The notes under the pieces: generated by a model | Told to the model about the DNA's origin: nothing | Seen by the model: the letters and a program-made list of their open reading frames with translations, nothing else | Database searches by the model: none | Shown: positions 10,848 to 22,600 of the stretch, one piece after another | Numbering within the stretch: the first letter of the stretch is position 1 | Layout of the letters: each line of letters opens with the position of its first letter | Assembly (NCBI GenBank): GCA_019828565.1 | Contig: JAHDYR010000025.1 | Coordinates: 806,001-870,000 of the forward strand | Origin: Carpediemonas membranifera | Taxonomy: Eukaryota; Fornicata | DNA length: 64,000 nucleotides | Direction of reading: 5' to 3' | Translations under genes and position numbers: made by a program

Positions 10848-11312
10848 TCATATCTTTATGTACACGATCATGACCTCCCCGGTGCTGTCCTCGACCGTCT
10901 GCACCTCGTACTGCCCTGACATCCGCACGACGTGGACCACGCCCCCGTCGACGACGGCTGAGCCAATCTTCATGGCCGCAACGACATTGTCGATCGCAAT
11001 CTGCTCGTGGAGCGTCGCATCCCACACGCCGAGGCAGCCGAGGTCCTCTATGAGGGCGATGGCGCCGACGGATTTGAAGACGGGAGGGGTTTTGTCGTTC
11101 CAGTCGTCTTCGTGACGAAGCTCCAAACCAATAGGTACCGAGGCGTCCTTTTCATCTTCATTGTCCTCGAATACGATGCTGGCGCGGTACATTCCCTTCT
11201 TGACGCCGCGAATTGAGAGAGTGGTGCTGGAAGAGCCCTCATTCACTGGATCAAAGGTCATTAGATGGCCAGATGTTACCTCAATTGTTCCCACTTGTCT
11301 TGTTTCCATCAC
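10848..11312 (-). CDS. Small DUF4241-like protein
   Basis: The product has 154 residues and is predicted mostly beta. The start at 11312 is followed at once by a second ATG. The opening GTIEVTSGHLMTFDP, the later KKGMYRASIVF, the ALIEDLGCLGVWDA stretch and the ending GQYEVQTVEDSTGEVMIV follow the order of features in DUF4241 proteins: an xVxSGxLxxxDP opening, a G-Y-x-V strand, a V-DxG-xxxxDA stretch and a G-x-Y-x-V strand at the end. This match is from memory of the family pattern and is tentative; the DUF has no established function. There is no signal peptide or membrane segment. It sits between two broken RCC1-like copies, all on the minus strand. Confidence 0.55.
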   Translation of the reverse strand: MMETRQVGTIEVTSGHLMTFDPVNEGSSSTTLSIRGVKKGMYRASIVFEDNEDEKDASVPIGLELRHEDDWNDKTPPVFKSVGAIALIEDLGCLGVWDATLHEQIAIDNVVAAMKIGSAVVDGGVVHVVRMSGQYEVQTVEDSTGEVMIVYIKI

Positions 11313-11548
11313 CCGTTGTTGTTCTGCTGAGTTGTCGTGTACAACATGTCAGTTGTCTTCAGAGTCAAGAACGGTCAAACATCGTCATGCAGCCTCAAAA
11401 TATGTGACGTATGCATCGGAGCATCTCAGTCCCGCCCAGTCACGAGAGACCTCTTCCGTCTCAAGGGATGGGTCGACTCTGACGTCAGGGGTTGAACCAC
11501 AAGGCCATAGAATCGCATGGTCTGTATTATTGCCAATATAATCAGTCT

Positions 11549-13306
11549 TTAATCCTGGGTCCATGGGTCAAGGTCGACTGGGATGATCTCTGCCGACCAT
11601 CTGGGTGCCTCGCACTCGACCAACTCGGCCACCCCATCTGACACCGTCTTCGCGTAAAACCACTGGCCGGAGGTGTCACGGAACGAGAGGACGTCGCTGT
11701 CACTAACCCACTGTCCGCCAGCTGCTGTCGTCTCAAAGGGCACACAGAACTGCTTGTCGTTATCGCACAGGTGAGTGCGGCCCTCGGTGACCCAGGCGAG
11801 TGTCAGCTGGTCACAACAGAACTCTTCACAAAGGAACCCCTTGACTCTCTCTCGGAACCGGAGCGGGGTGGCTGTGAGGCACTTGTCGCCCTCGCTGTAC
11901 CCATGCAGCATGCCCGACTGGGCGATATGAGGTGTAACTCGGCCAGCGAAGAGCAGCTGGCGGCCGCTGAGGAAGACGTCGAAATCGAATTCAAAGGCTA
12001 TGATCCGGTCGACCCTGAATGGCAAGTCGACGAATCCAGACATATCATTCTCGTGACCAAGTCCCAGCTGGCCATACCAATTGACACCGCTGATCGCCCA
12101 TTGAGAGGATGACAGTGTTCCATGCATGCATAATGTGATCTGGGACAAAGCCATACGGCACGGCGACTGGGTGGAAGAGGTGGCTGTTCTCCCGCTCGAC
12201 TGGGCCGACATACAAGTTTGAACTCGCACCTGCCACGACGGTGCCGAACGGGGTGAGAATGAACGTCTCATCTTCCTTCAGCGACACATACGTCACCATC
12301 CTGTACTTATCCCAGGCTGGCAGGCTGGCCTCGCGCTCGGCGACCTTCGGGGCAGTTGGTGAAGGGTCGGGTCGACGAACTCATATGACTTGAACCCCAG
12401 CTGACCATAATAGTTCTCCCCCCAGCCCCACAGACCCTTGGGTGTCCTGGCGATGAGGGTGGTCCAGTTGCTGTAGATCTCGAGGGCCCTGGGCATCCTG
12501 GCCCTGGTGAGGGCGGTGTGCTTGGTAGTGACGAGCATGAAGAGTCGGCCCATGTACATGTGGTGGTGGTAGTATCCACTACAGCTGCACTGATATCTCT
12601 CACCGTCCTTCTCGGCGACGTTCAGCGTGAAGAAGAACTTGCGGCAGAGGAACCAGAGGCACTTGGCCTCGGGGGTGAGAGCCTTGCGGATCTTGTTATG
12701 CAAATCGGTTGCGTCTGGGTACATTGCTTGGGATCGTGTCAGCAAGCGGTCTTGTATATCTGGGTTGGCCCCCGCCTCGACGAGTAGGGCCCATATTGTA
12801 CCCTGCAGGAGGGTGAAGATGCGCGGCGGGAGGTCCTCGCCGGGCGCCAGAGGGATGTTCATGCTCAGCTGGGGCCCGCGCGTGAGTATCGCCGTAACCC
12901 TGTTGACAAGGTCGATGGCGCTGCGATGGTGTAGGTCGAGGGCAGCGAGCGCGCTGGCGACTTCATCGGCCGTGGCTGGCTCGGCTTCGCCGTCATCGTC
13001 CGGGATGACCTCGCCGAACTCGTGGGTGAAGGCGCTTCGCATGAGTGTGGGAATGTCGCCGGGAATATTGGCACATTCGATTGGCATGCGGGAGTTAGCA
13101 GTGATAAAAGCGTCGCGCTGGATGCTTCTGCAGCTCATAGACATTGATGAGCGCATTGCGGCGAGACGAGCGCGAGAAGCGTCCATTCTCGCGATTCGGG
13201 CGTCGATCTCCTCATCGAGAAGCATCGTGCCATTCAAACGAGCAATATCGGCATCAATATCGGAGATGTGGACGTCCAGCCGCTGAAGAGCATCCTGAGC
13301 ATCCAT
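11549..13306 (-). pseudogene. RCC1-like family, broken copy C (type I N-terminus)
   Basis: The frame is open from ATG at 13306 (MDAQDALQRL) for about 315 codons and is close to intact copy D. It is broken near 12350-12365 by small indels totalling one base out of frame just after the first RCC1 blade. The next segment reads in another frame until about 12100, where 11 bases present in copies B and D have been lost between two GATC repeats. The C-terminal half (GVNWYGQLGLGHE, SGRQLLFAG, TSGQWFYAKT, ending DPWTQD) is then open to 11549. Two independent disruptions and good coding elsewhere indicate a young pseudogene. Confidence 0.8.
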
Positions 13307-13594
13307 CGTATTCGAGAACGACTCGCTTGCAGTCGCCCCCGACTTGGACCATTGGGACGCAGGCCCGTCCAGGCGAGCTCCGAGGCCATAACGTCACAGA
13401 GAAACCCAAGTAACTATATACACTGTCTGTGGTTTGGGGCAAAGCCGCTTCTTCCCAATCATGTTAGCCGGCCCCTCCGAACAGAGATGCGCTCAAAGGA
13501 CTGCGATACGGGACGAATCGGCTCAGTCTGACACTGGTTGACCGAGCGTGAGGGCTCATCAATTGATTTGCCACTGTAGCATGGTCATGCAACG

Positions 13595-14814
13595 ATGATC
13601 AGAAGAGTGGGCCAGTCCATTCAGAACGGCATTCTGTCAGTCGCATTCACCGACATTCAGCTCCGAATGACCTTAGTTACCGTGATTGCCGTTCTTGGGG
13701 CCGCATACGCACTATGGCCCCTTGTACACCTCTCGCAGACACCACATGACACACTTCATGCATCCTGCTTTCGCCGAATTCTCACCGCATCTCAGTGGGC
13801 TTCAGTAATCGTCGCTGTCGTATGTGTCGTTGCTCTATGGACGCTACGCCAAGCACTCGGCCACGCCGCGCCGCGCAGCAGAACAATACTCATAGTCCGC
13901 GGCGATTCCCGCCCGAAGCTCGTCAACAGCGGGTCGGCCGTCTCCCCGCTGAGCCGCTACCTGCCCGAGCTCCTCTGCCGAAAGATCGAAAACCGCCAGG
14001 CGTTGTCCCTGGAGCTTGTGACGTGCGTGTGCCTCATGGTCGACATGGTCAACTTCACAGGCATCACGGACACGATCTCGCGCGACCAGCACCGCGTGAT
14101 GATGAATATCGTGAGTTGATTTGTCAGTTTTGACACAGTTCGTTCGTGTTCGCCCTCCACGCCGCGCTCACCCAGTTTGACCTCATATGTACCGAGATCA
14201 GGCGCTACGGTGGCGTCGTTGACTCATTCCTGGGCGACGGCGTCCTCGCCTACTGGCCTGTCGACTGCGCCTCGGCCGTCGCCGCGCGGGCCGGATACTG
14301 CGCCCTCGGCATTCAGCAGGCCATACAGGGCTTCAACTGGGTGAGCAGTAACCTCCCAAGCATCCGTGCTCGTATCGGGCTGGACATGGGCGCCGTTTCA
14401 GTCGGCACCGTGGGCACGTCGACCTCTGGCACATTTACAATCTTTGGTCGGGCCGCACACACAGCCTGCTGTCTCGAGGCGCTCAACAAGGAGATCGGTA
14501 CAGCAATCCTTCTAACAACAGGCATGGCCGTGCTGCTGCCCGACGCTCTTACCCACAGACCAGTCGGGAGCGCTCGACGGCGAGGCGATTCCCCAATATT
14601 AATCTCCGAGCTGTTGTTGCCTGGTGTGACCTGTGACGCCAGGGACCTGGCCCTGGGCACCGCAGAGGTGGCCGAGCTCGCAGAGGCCGAGTGCTACCAC
14701 GACGCCGTGGTGCGGGCAAGTACTCTGCTGCTCGAGATGCCCGGCGACGTCGTCCTCGGCCACTGGCGGGCTGCCGTGGCACAGCAGCAGATGCCATGCT
14801 GGGATTTGTGTTGA
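13595..14814 (+). CDS. Class III nucleotide cyclase-like protein, two exons
   Basis: Exon 1 (13595-14110) and exon 2 (14176-14814) join in frame to give 384 residues. Two hydrophobic segments at about 22-47 and 65-92 suggest N-terminal membrane anchoring. The cyclase homology domain begins near 140: CLMVDMVNFT carries the first metal-binding Asp, and YGGVVDSFLGDGVLAYW carries the second. Later, RIGLDMGAVSVGTVG and FTIFGRAAHTACCLE match the usual GxxxG and transition-state region. There the conserved Asp is Arg, the catalytic Asn is His and the catalytic Arg is Cys. The family makes cAMP or cGMP from ATP or GTP; this member is probably inactive alone and may pair with an active partner. Splicing out the 65-base intron restores the normal spacing between the two Asp motifs. 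Confidence 0.75.
14111..14175 (+). other. Spliceosomal intron (65 nt) in cyclase gene
   Basis: The intron begins GTGAGTTG and ends GCTCACCCAG, in phase 0. Reading on from exon 1 reaches TGA within three codons. Removing these 65 bases joins MMNI to FDLICTEIRRYGG in frame and gives the usual class III cyclase spacing. The 3' end is nearly the same as in the lipoate ligase intron. Confidence 0.75.
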
Positions 14815-15020
14815 GCTAGGCTGTCAGTTGAGTTGTTGTTCATTCATATCAAGAGAGAGGCGGGTACGGGTCATACACTTTCTTTCGAGGATATGACTAA
14901 GCATGACACGACGCAGTCGTAGCTGGGTTCTGGATGAGCACGCGAGCGGTTCTTCGAGGCGGCGGTGCACTTTTGACGTAGCGATCGTGTCATTGTCACC
15001 TCGAAGTCATAGAACCGCGA

Positions 15021-16523
15021 ATGAGAATCAACCGCTCATTCCTATACGTTCTTGCGACAGAAGTAATCGATTCCGAGCCTTCAATAGCGGATACAAAGGA
15101 CAGCCAGCATGCAGACGTAGTTTCGAAGATTACGGCCCTTGTGGCGCAGTTACGGTTCGTTGAGGCGCAACAAGCGGCTGTAGAACACGATAGCATGATA
15201 GCTCTCAACTCACAGCTCCTATACAATGCAGCACGCCTTCAGATGCTACTCAAGGTTGCCAATGGAGACAATGCCGGCGCCCTACAAGACATACGCACAG
15301 TCATCCGACCCATCGTCGTCCAGAACCCCGAGAACGCGGAGGACTACAAGGATTTACTTCGTCTCACAGTCTTCCCCCGCTTAGAGGACGCCGACTCCCC
15401 CGTTAAGGCCGCGCTGAACGACACCGGCCGTGAGATGTTCCTCAACACTCTCCGCAACGCTATATCAGCAGACACAGGCGAGGACGATGACCTGCCGCAG
15501 TTATACATTATCATCATCTTCCTCTCTCTCATGCTGCTCAACGCCGCGCCCAGTCTCGACGGGAATTCACTCGAATCCCTGCTCGGCCAACATTTGAACA
15601 CGCTGATCAGGGTACTGCCACCAGAGGCCCTCAGTGTGCGCATACGGAACCGTTTTGCGGACGAGGAAGTGCTGCAAGATGACACCGAGCCGCAGGACAC
15701 GCGGGTCTTCTCCGAACTTCTCAACTGTACCACTGACGCCGCCAATTATGTACTGCAGCGATTCGACGTCGTTGAGGACGCTGTAATGGCGGCCATGTCC
15801 TGCATAAAGGTCGATTGCGTCCGGCTTGCACCCATGATCCACGACTTTGTCGATGACTACGCCGCCACCTCGGGCGTCGTCGTAAGGGCTGGGGAAGACC
15901 CTGCAGGATGGGATTTCGCCGCGATCAAGCTGCTGCCCCTGGGCGAGCTGGCGTTCACTCAGGTCAGCGTGCTAGAGGCGCTAACGATGGCGTCCAAGGG
16001 CGATATTCCGGCAGCAGTGAGGCTTGCCAGGACCATCAACTTCCGGAACGAGGATATCCGGCACCAGCTTGTCACTACTCTCGTCATGGGGCCGGATAGT
16101 GACGTCAAGTCCGCCGCAGACGCCTTTTTCTTCAGAAACCACGAGCTCATGAACGTAGACGCCGTGTCGCAGGCGATCATGAACTGCCAGACCCAGCGCA
16201 GCCACGAGTTCGGCAACACCGAGCTCGAGGAGGCCCTACTCATGCTGTACGACATATGTGCCGGCCCCATACGGACGAACGACGTCCTCAGTGGCATAGC
16301 TGACGACATTGGCCTGCATAACCTGATCGTGGGTGACTTCACCGACTTTGACTCTGCCCTGGGATCCGAGGACATGGAGGAGGGCTCAGAGGCGGAGTCG
16401 CCTGTCGAGGAGTACATCGGGATGCTCCAGAGCGTGCTGTCTGTGTCAAGGGAGCAGGCGCTGGAGCTGCTGAGGGAGTATGGGGACGTGGAGCTTGCTA
16501 TCGACGGGTTCTTCGGCGATTGA
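15021..16523 (+). CDS. CTLH/CRA-like helical protein with C-terminal UBA-like domain
   Basis: The product has 500 residues. At about 30-120 the pattern QLLYNAARLQMLLKVANGD, then a helix with ALQDIRTVIRPIV and a following DYKDLLRL, resembles the CTLH-CRA module of GID/CTLH ubiquitin-ligase subunits and RanBPM-like proteins. The last 45 residues (MLQSVLSVSREQALELL, then a Gly-Asp-Val-Glu-Leu-Ala-Ile helix) look like a UBA or UBA-like fold. An acidic linker separates it from the body (about 440-462). The combination suggests a role in ubiquitin-dependent regulation. Family assignment is by pattern only and moderately uncertain; an alternative is an unrelated all-helical adaptor with a UBA-like end. 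Confidence 0.6.
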   Translation: MRINRSFLYVLATEVIDSEPSIADTKDSQHADVVSKITALVAQLRFVEAQQAAVEHDSMIALNSQLLYNAARLQMLLKVANGDNAGALQDIRTVIRPIVVQNPENAEDYKDLLRLTVFPRLEDADSPVKAALNDTGREMFLNTLRNAISADTGEDDDLPQLYIIIIFLSLMLLNAAPSLDGNSLESLLGQHLNTLIRVLPPEALSVRIRNRFADEEVLQDDTEPQDTRVFSELLNCTTDAANYVLQRFDVVEDAVMAAMSCIKVDCVRLAPMIHDFVDDYAATSGVVVRAGEDPAGWDFAAIKLLPLGELAFTQVSVLEALTMASKGDIPAAVRLARTINFRNEDIRHQLVTTLVMGPDSDVKSAADAFFFRNHELMNVDAVSQAIMNCQTQRSHEFGNTELEEALLMLYDICAGPIRTNDVLSGIADDIGLHNLIVGDFTDFDSALGSEDMEEGSEAESPVEEYIGMLQSVLSVSREQALELLREYGDVELAIDGFFGD

Positions 16524-16673
16524 GTGAGTGACGCAGTCAAAACATTATTTTCGCAAATGGGTTATAAATAGGCTGTCTAAGTGATTGGATGGTGTCCTGG
16601 GTCCCGAGGGGGACCGGGGCAACCGTATACTATTCTTGACATAAACTGCGGGATGAGAAATTGAAAGGAGAGC

Positions 16674-19600
16674 ATGCCGCCGTTAGCGACCACGTTGCCC
16701 GTTGTCGTTGAGTGGCTTCTCAGCAACTCTCTTAATATCATCCATTCCGGCGATGTACGACAGTCTATACGCTCTCTATTCCTAAAAGACGAGGTGAGCA
16801 AGCAAATTCAGGGCTTTGCGAAGTCTACTGAGCCCTCTCATGTCATCATATGCTTTCGTCCGTCCAAAGAGCACGGCGGCGACCGCGCATCATGCCCGAG
16901 GCCCGGCCTGATCGACGTGTACTCCTCCTCGCTCAAGACAACGAAGGCGATCTTCTTCATCAAGCGCGCCCCGCAGCAGTATCTCGACGAGGAAGAAAAC
17001 ATTCAACGTGAGGAGCTCTTCTCGCTCGACCTCTTCTCGTTTGGCGAGATTCATGGCTCCGTCCTTGACGCCTACGAAACTGTGCTACGGGACGTATTCC
17101 TCCCCCTCCTGACAGCCAGGGCGACCGAAGAGTGGGGCAGCACTAGGATATCTCAGCGGAAAGACTTCCTGAAGCTCCTGTCGACCTTCTCGGACTTCCT
17201 CGTTGATTTGCGTCAGTCGACAGCCCACGGCGCCGTTCTCTCGGCCCCTGACACTGTAGTGCACATGCTCGAAGACGCCCAGCGCACCCAGCAGTCCATT
17301 TCCGACGCCGAGGTGATGCGCCACACCGAGAATCTCTGCCGCCGCTGGTGCGACGAGGTCGAGGCCGTGCTCAGAGCCCAGTCGCCTTCGGACTACGGCT
17401 GTGCCAACACCTCCTCTCCACATGCTGAGCTGACGTACTGGCGTGTCCGCGTGGCCCATCTCACGGCCCTCGCACAGCAGCTGCGGAAGCGGGAGTACAG
17501 GGTCGCGGGAAACCTCATTGCGAGAGTCAAACCCCGGTCGGCCAAACGGTGGAAGAACTTGGAGAACAACATCCCCAGCGCGCTCGTGGCGGCCAAGGAG
17601 AACTGCAAGAGCGTCACCTCGCTCGAGCACCACCTGCTTCGACTCAGTGACGCCGACATGTCGCTAGAGGAGCTCCAGGCCAAGTTCTCCCCCTTCTTCA
17701 ACAGCCTGCGCACTCTCATCACGACCACCCGCCTGCTTCCCGTGGCTAGGATAGCAGCTCTCGTCGTCACGGTCGCTGAGCACATTTCCAACCGCGCCGT
17801 CGGCTTCATTGAGGAAACTCTCCGTGCATCCGACGAAGAGCGCGTGACACTCGCGATCCTAGCAAAAGTACGCCCGACGGCAGAGTACAATCTGATCCTC
17901 GACGACCTGTCCCGCGCCTCCTCGACCCTCGAGATGTTCACCCGGCAGTACAGACTTATGCAGGACCAGCTCGTCGCTCACAAGTCCCGCAGCTCGATGG
18001 AGCTCAACAACATCGACGCCGTGATCCAGCTGAGTCGCAGGTTGGAGGCCATTGTCGACGTGATTCTTACCGTGAGACAATACGTCGAGCTCGCCCCCAC
18101 GGGCAAGTGGCAGCTCCAGCTGGCTGTGGAGACTGTGGGGATGAGCGACGAGCTTCTAGCGTGTCATATGAGTAAGTTTGACATGGTTATCGAGTCCTTC
18201 AAGGACTCACTGGATGACCTAAGAAGCTCACTCGTAGACGACCTCGACAGGAGGTTCAGGGCCCTCGTGTCTACTGACTCGCTCAGCACGGACTACATGG
18301 CCAGCTTGAGACTGCTCACCGAACTCGACCGCACCGTGCATACCGAGGAGATCGTCAAGGACGTGCACGGCAAGCTTGTCAGCCTTGCAACCAAGTTCGG
18401 CACCGTCATTGAGTTTACACTCCAGTGCTTCGAGCAGGATAAGAGGAACCCGCCCGTGGTGACAGACGCACCGCCTCTTGCTGGACGAGTGGTGTGGGTC
18501 CGGAAGCTCATTGATCGCATTGAGAGCCTGATGACAATATTCGGCCGGAACGAGACACTTGTCGCTTCTCCGGAGTGCCGGAGAATTATTACGCGATATA
18601 ACGTGGCGATGCGGTCCCTTACTGAATATGAAACCATCCTCCACCAAGCCTGGTTCGACGCCGCGTCCAAGATCACGAGAGACGCCCTCGAGACCCCACT
18701 GCTCACCATCTCCGAGCCAGAAGACGCCGATGACGCCTCAACTCTCCGCAGACCGCGCGTGTCCGTGCTTTCCGTAGCCGTACCAATCTCGGTAATGGTC
18801 CAGATTGCCGAATCCAACACGATGAAGCGCCTAGGCCTGGAAGTACCCCCCACTCTTGACTCGATCGCCCAGTGCGAGACACGGCTCCTTATTCTGCGTC
18901 AAACGATGGACGAGACCGTCCGGGCGTACGAGGAGTCGATGCAGGGCGTCACACCGGTTCTATTCCCTTTCGTAGAGGCGGTGATGAGGCCAGTGGTGGA
19001 CGCCCTGATGCCTGGAGTCACTGGGCTCGTCCGCTGGGCGTCATCAAACACAGATGCCTTCTTCACACGAGTGGACGCCAAGCTCGAGGCCGCGGCACAC
19101 AGTATCGCCGTAGTGAGGGATATCATCGCCGAGGAGGTCCGTCCGGTTCTCCTTGAGGCGGGCAGCACGCCTCTGGACCTCTCAGTGTCCCAGGACGTGT
19201 CCAAAGCAAAGATCAGGCTCGACCAGATCCTTGATAAGCTTGAGACCACACTGATGGCCGCTGATGCCGACCCGGACACCATAGCGGACCTAGTAGAAGT
19301 CATTGAGTACAAGTTCGCCAGTCAGATAAGAGACGCCATGCTCGCTGCAGTCGAGTCATTCACCCGCAGTTTAAGGTCTGTCAATGTGCCCGAGCCTCCA
19401 GTGGCTGATGAAGACGCGGTGGAGACGGACGCGACCTTCCACAAGCATACCACGGCCATCAGTGGCTTCACGGCAGCCCTGACGAAGTTCAAGCCCGCTG
19501 GTCCTGTCGCGTGCAACGTTGGGGTCATGCTATCCCTCGACAGCGTCCACCAGCGGCCTACTCTCGAGGACGCGGCCTCTGTGTTCGTCTCCCGACTCGT

Positions 19601-22600
19601 GTCCCGTATCGTTGAGCTCTGTCCCCATCTTTCAATGCCCATGGTTGACCTTCTTGCCGAGGAGGAGAAGCCCGAGACTTCATGGACCACAATGCCTCGA
19701 GAGACAGACGAAAACAGCGACACGGCATCCAGCATCTACTTCTCAGACGAGCTCGAGGACACACCCCCGGTTATCCTGCGGGATCCTGAGCTATACGACG
19801 CCCTGGCGAGGCTATGGAGCGGACTGGTGGACTACAGCCCCGATGTATGCCGTGTGATTGACGGAACACGCATGTTCAACGTGCTCAAGCTCCCACCCAC
19901 CTCCGAGATCGAGAACGTCGCCTTCGTCGAGAGAAAGATCTCCCAGATCGTCGCCCTGGACACCCTAGCCAGCGAAGTCCCTGTGATCGTCCAGATCGGC
20001 CCCGTAGCTGTCGACCTCGGTCCCGTTATGTCAGCTTTCAAGGCTGAGCGGAAGACCATGCTCGATATACTCTCTCGCCAGACCCGAGACAGTCTTCTCG
20101 GCCAATTGTCGGACCTCAATATGCAGGCGGCACACACCCTTGACGCCCTCGCAGTGGAGCCTGATAACCTCGAGACGCTGCAGACAGTTACAACCGTAGT
20201 GAACCAGGCAATGGGCCTGGCTACCGACTTCAAGGCCTTCTCGGAGGTCGCTTCGTCTACGCTCAGCTTCCTCCAGGCGGTGGGTGTCCCTCTATCACCG
20301 ACAGAGCTCGGACTCGAGCAGACTTGCGCAGACATGAGCAGCAAGATCGCCGTCGCATACGAACAGTGCCGCACCTCCATCGCCAAGTCCCGCACCGCCT
20401 TCCAGCTCCAGCTCGGCGAACGAGTCCGGTCCACCGTTGTCGACTGGATCCAACTCAAGAACGACATTGACTCGACCGGCCCTGGACCGACCTTCGCCCG
20501 GGAGTTGACCAAGGCCGCTGGGCAGGGCGGCGAGGGTCTGTTTGCCGAGGCCCACCCCGAGACATGGGCGGCGCTGTGTGCTGCAGACGCCAGGTGCTGT
20601 TCGTTCATTGTTGGACTCGAGGCGCGCCTGCCCATTGCGGAGACGCTCAACTCTAGTGAGGACGGATTTGGGCTGGCAGTGACAGATTTTACGGACATGG
20701 ATGAGGTACTTGCCGAGTTGAAGGCTGCTAAGGCATGCATCGATCTCTTCTTTGAAACATTCAAGACGCTCAACGCCATTTACAAGAAGCCGTGGAACAC
20801 AGCGGACATGAGCCCCTGCTCCACGCTCAAGGCGAAGGCCGCCAAGCTCCCTGTCCGTCTCCTCCGTGCGTCGCCAATCTTCCAATCACTACACGCCATT
20901 CTCACCAGACACACGGACGTCATCGCCCCCCATATCGCCATGATGGTCGACGCTGGTGTCACGGGGACACACTGGATCGCCCTGGGTAACACAATCGGCG
21001 TTCTCCTACCCACCGTCGACACCACCACCGTAGCCGATGTGTGCAGGATCGAGGCCCTGCCAGGTGCAGAGGAGGCCATACTTGCCACGGTACAGGCGGC
21101 TGAGACGGAGATGACGCTGAGAACGGGCGTCAGGTCCGTGGCTGAGCGATGGGACGCGGAGACACTCACAGTGTCCCAGAGAGACGTCGGGGGGAGGGCG
21201 CTCCTGGCCGTGGATGACGAGTCGCTCGCCAGGATGCTCGCGATGATGGCGACGGATATCACAGATCTCGCAAATATTGCCGTATCCGACTCATCTGTGC
21301 TCGACCGTGCGCTTGTCACGGACTTGACCCACGCACACACGCTTCTTTCCATGATCCAGTCACCCCACAGTAGATTCATCCAGCAAATCTCACTATATCA
21401 CAGAATCTCAAACGATCTTGAATATCTCCGCCCAATATCCAAGATCGACTCCGAGATCCTCGAGCATCCCGCCCTGCCATGGTCCGCATTCCCTTCAACC
21501 GCAGCCAAGGACGTCCTGGCTGCGTACGGCTCGATCGTCGACCTGATTGTGAGTATCTCGCAGCTCCACCACCGTTCAGCGCCCACGGGCCTGCTCTTCG
21601 CCCTCACTGAGCGTTGGCAGCAGCTTTCAGCCCAGTTTGCGGAGGAGAACCTTGCTCACTTCATCTCCCGGGCCACCTTCGCCGTGCCCCAGCTCGCCGG
21701 CCTGTCTTACGACGCCGTCGTCGAGCTCCTGATTCAGCCGTGCACTTTATGGCCAGCATCCACCGTCGCCCGCATAATCCCCCATGCAACCGGCCTGACT
21801 GTCAGAGACGGGGCCATCGTGGCCGTGCAGACTGACACAATCCCCCTGCCCCTACCCAGCCCCATAGTCGTGCCTGACAACACAACCGCCATGGTCTGGC
21901 TGCCGCTGTTGTTTGACGGCGTCAGGTCAGCCCTGCAGATCCATAGGGTGTGCGCTGTTGCGGCCTTTAGCCAGCTTTCGGTGCCTGCTGAGGCTCTGCG
22001 CTATTGTCTTTCACTCAAGCTCGCCCCTGCCGCAGTACTCCTCGGCTTGCTGACCGTATACGATAACGCCATTCCCAAGCTCGTCCAAGAACGCGCCGAC
22101 AGGCCACTCCCCACCCCCACAGCGATTGCCCAGAGCTCTGCTGTCGGCTCGCCCCGCTCCTCAGCCAGCACACTCGGCCTCGGCCTTGCTTCCATGCAGA
22201 AGAAGAGTCGCCGGCCCTCTGTGGCGGGCGAGCGGGCATCGACCAGAGGTAGCGTCCGTGGCAGCATTGTAGCCCCGCCCCCGGTCTTCGAGAAGTCGCC
22301 CGCATTCGCCCAGCTGCTCACAGTGGCTGAGGACTGCTTGCCGTACCGCCAGCTCGTAGGGATAATCAGGTCGAACAACAGGGAAGTCGATAGAGTTATG
22401 TTCAGTCTCATTAACGGCAAGCTCACCGAGCAGGAGGCCATTGCATTGGGTGCTCAGTGCATCATCAGCGCGAGTGCGGAGGTTCTTGTCAACGGCGAGT
22501 CTTTTACGACGGTCGGTGGGGTACAGGAAGATATTATCGAGTCTGTTGAATCTGCAGTAGATGCAATCAAAGCCAAGCCCGTCCCGCTGAGATCTGAAGC

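Noticed and set aside
14111-14138. A shorter 28-nt intron in the cyclase ending TTTTGACACAG
   Set aside because: The acceptor looks Giardia-like, but splicing there puts exon 2 out of frame and meets TGA after 13 codons. The 65-nt choice keeps frame and gives the expected domain spacing.
14109-14148. A 35-nt insertion between TCGTG repeats in the cyclase
   Set aside because: Removing it restores frame, but its end is not AG and it leaves about 12 extra residues between the metal-binding motifs compared with the family.
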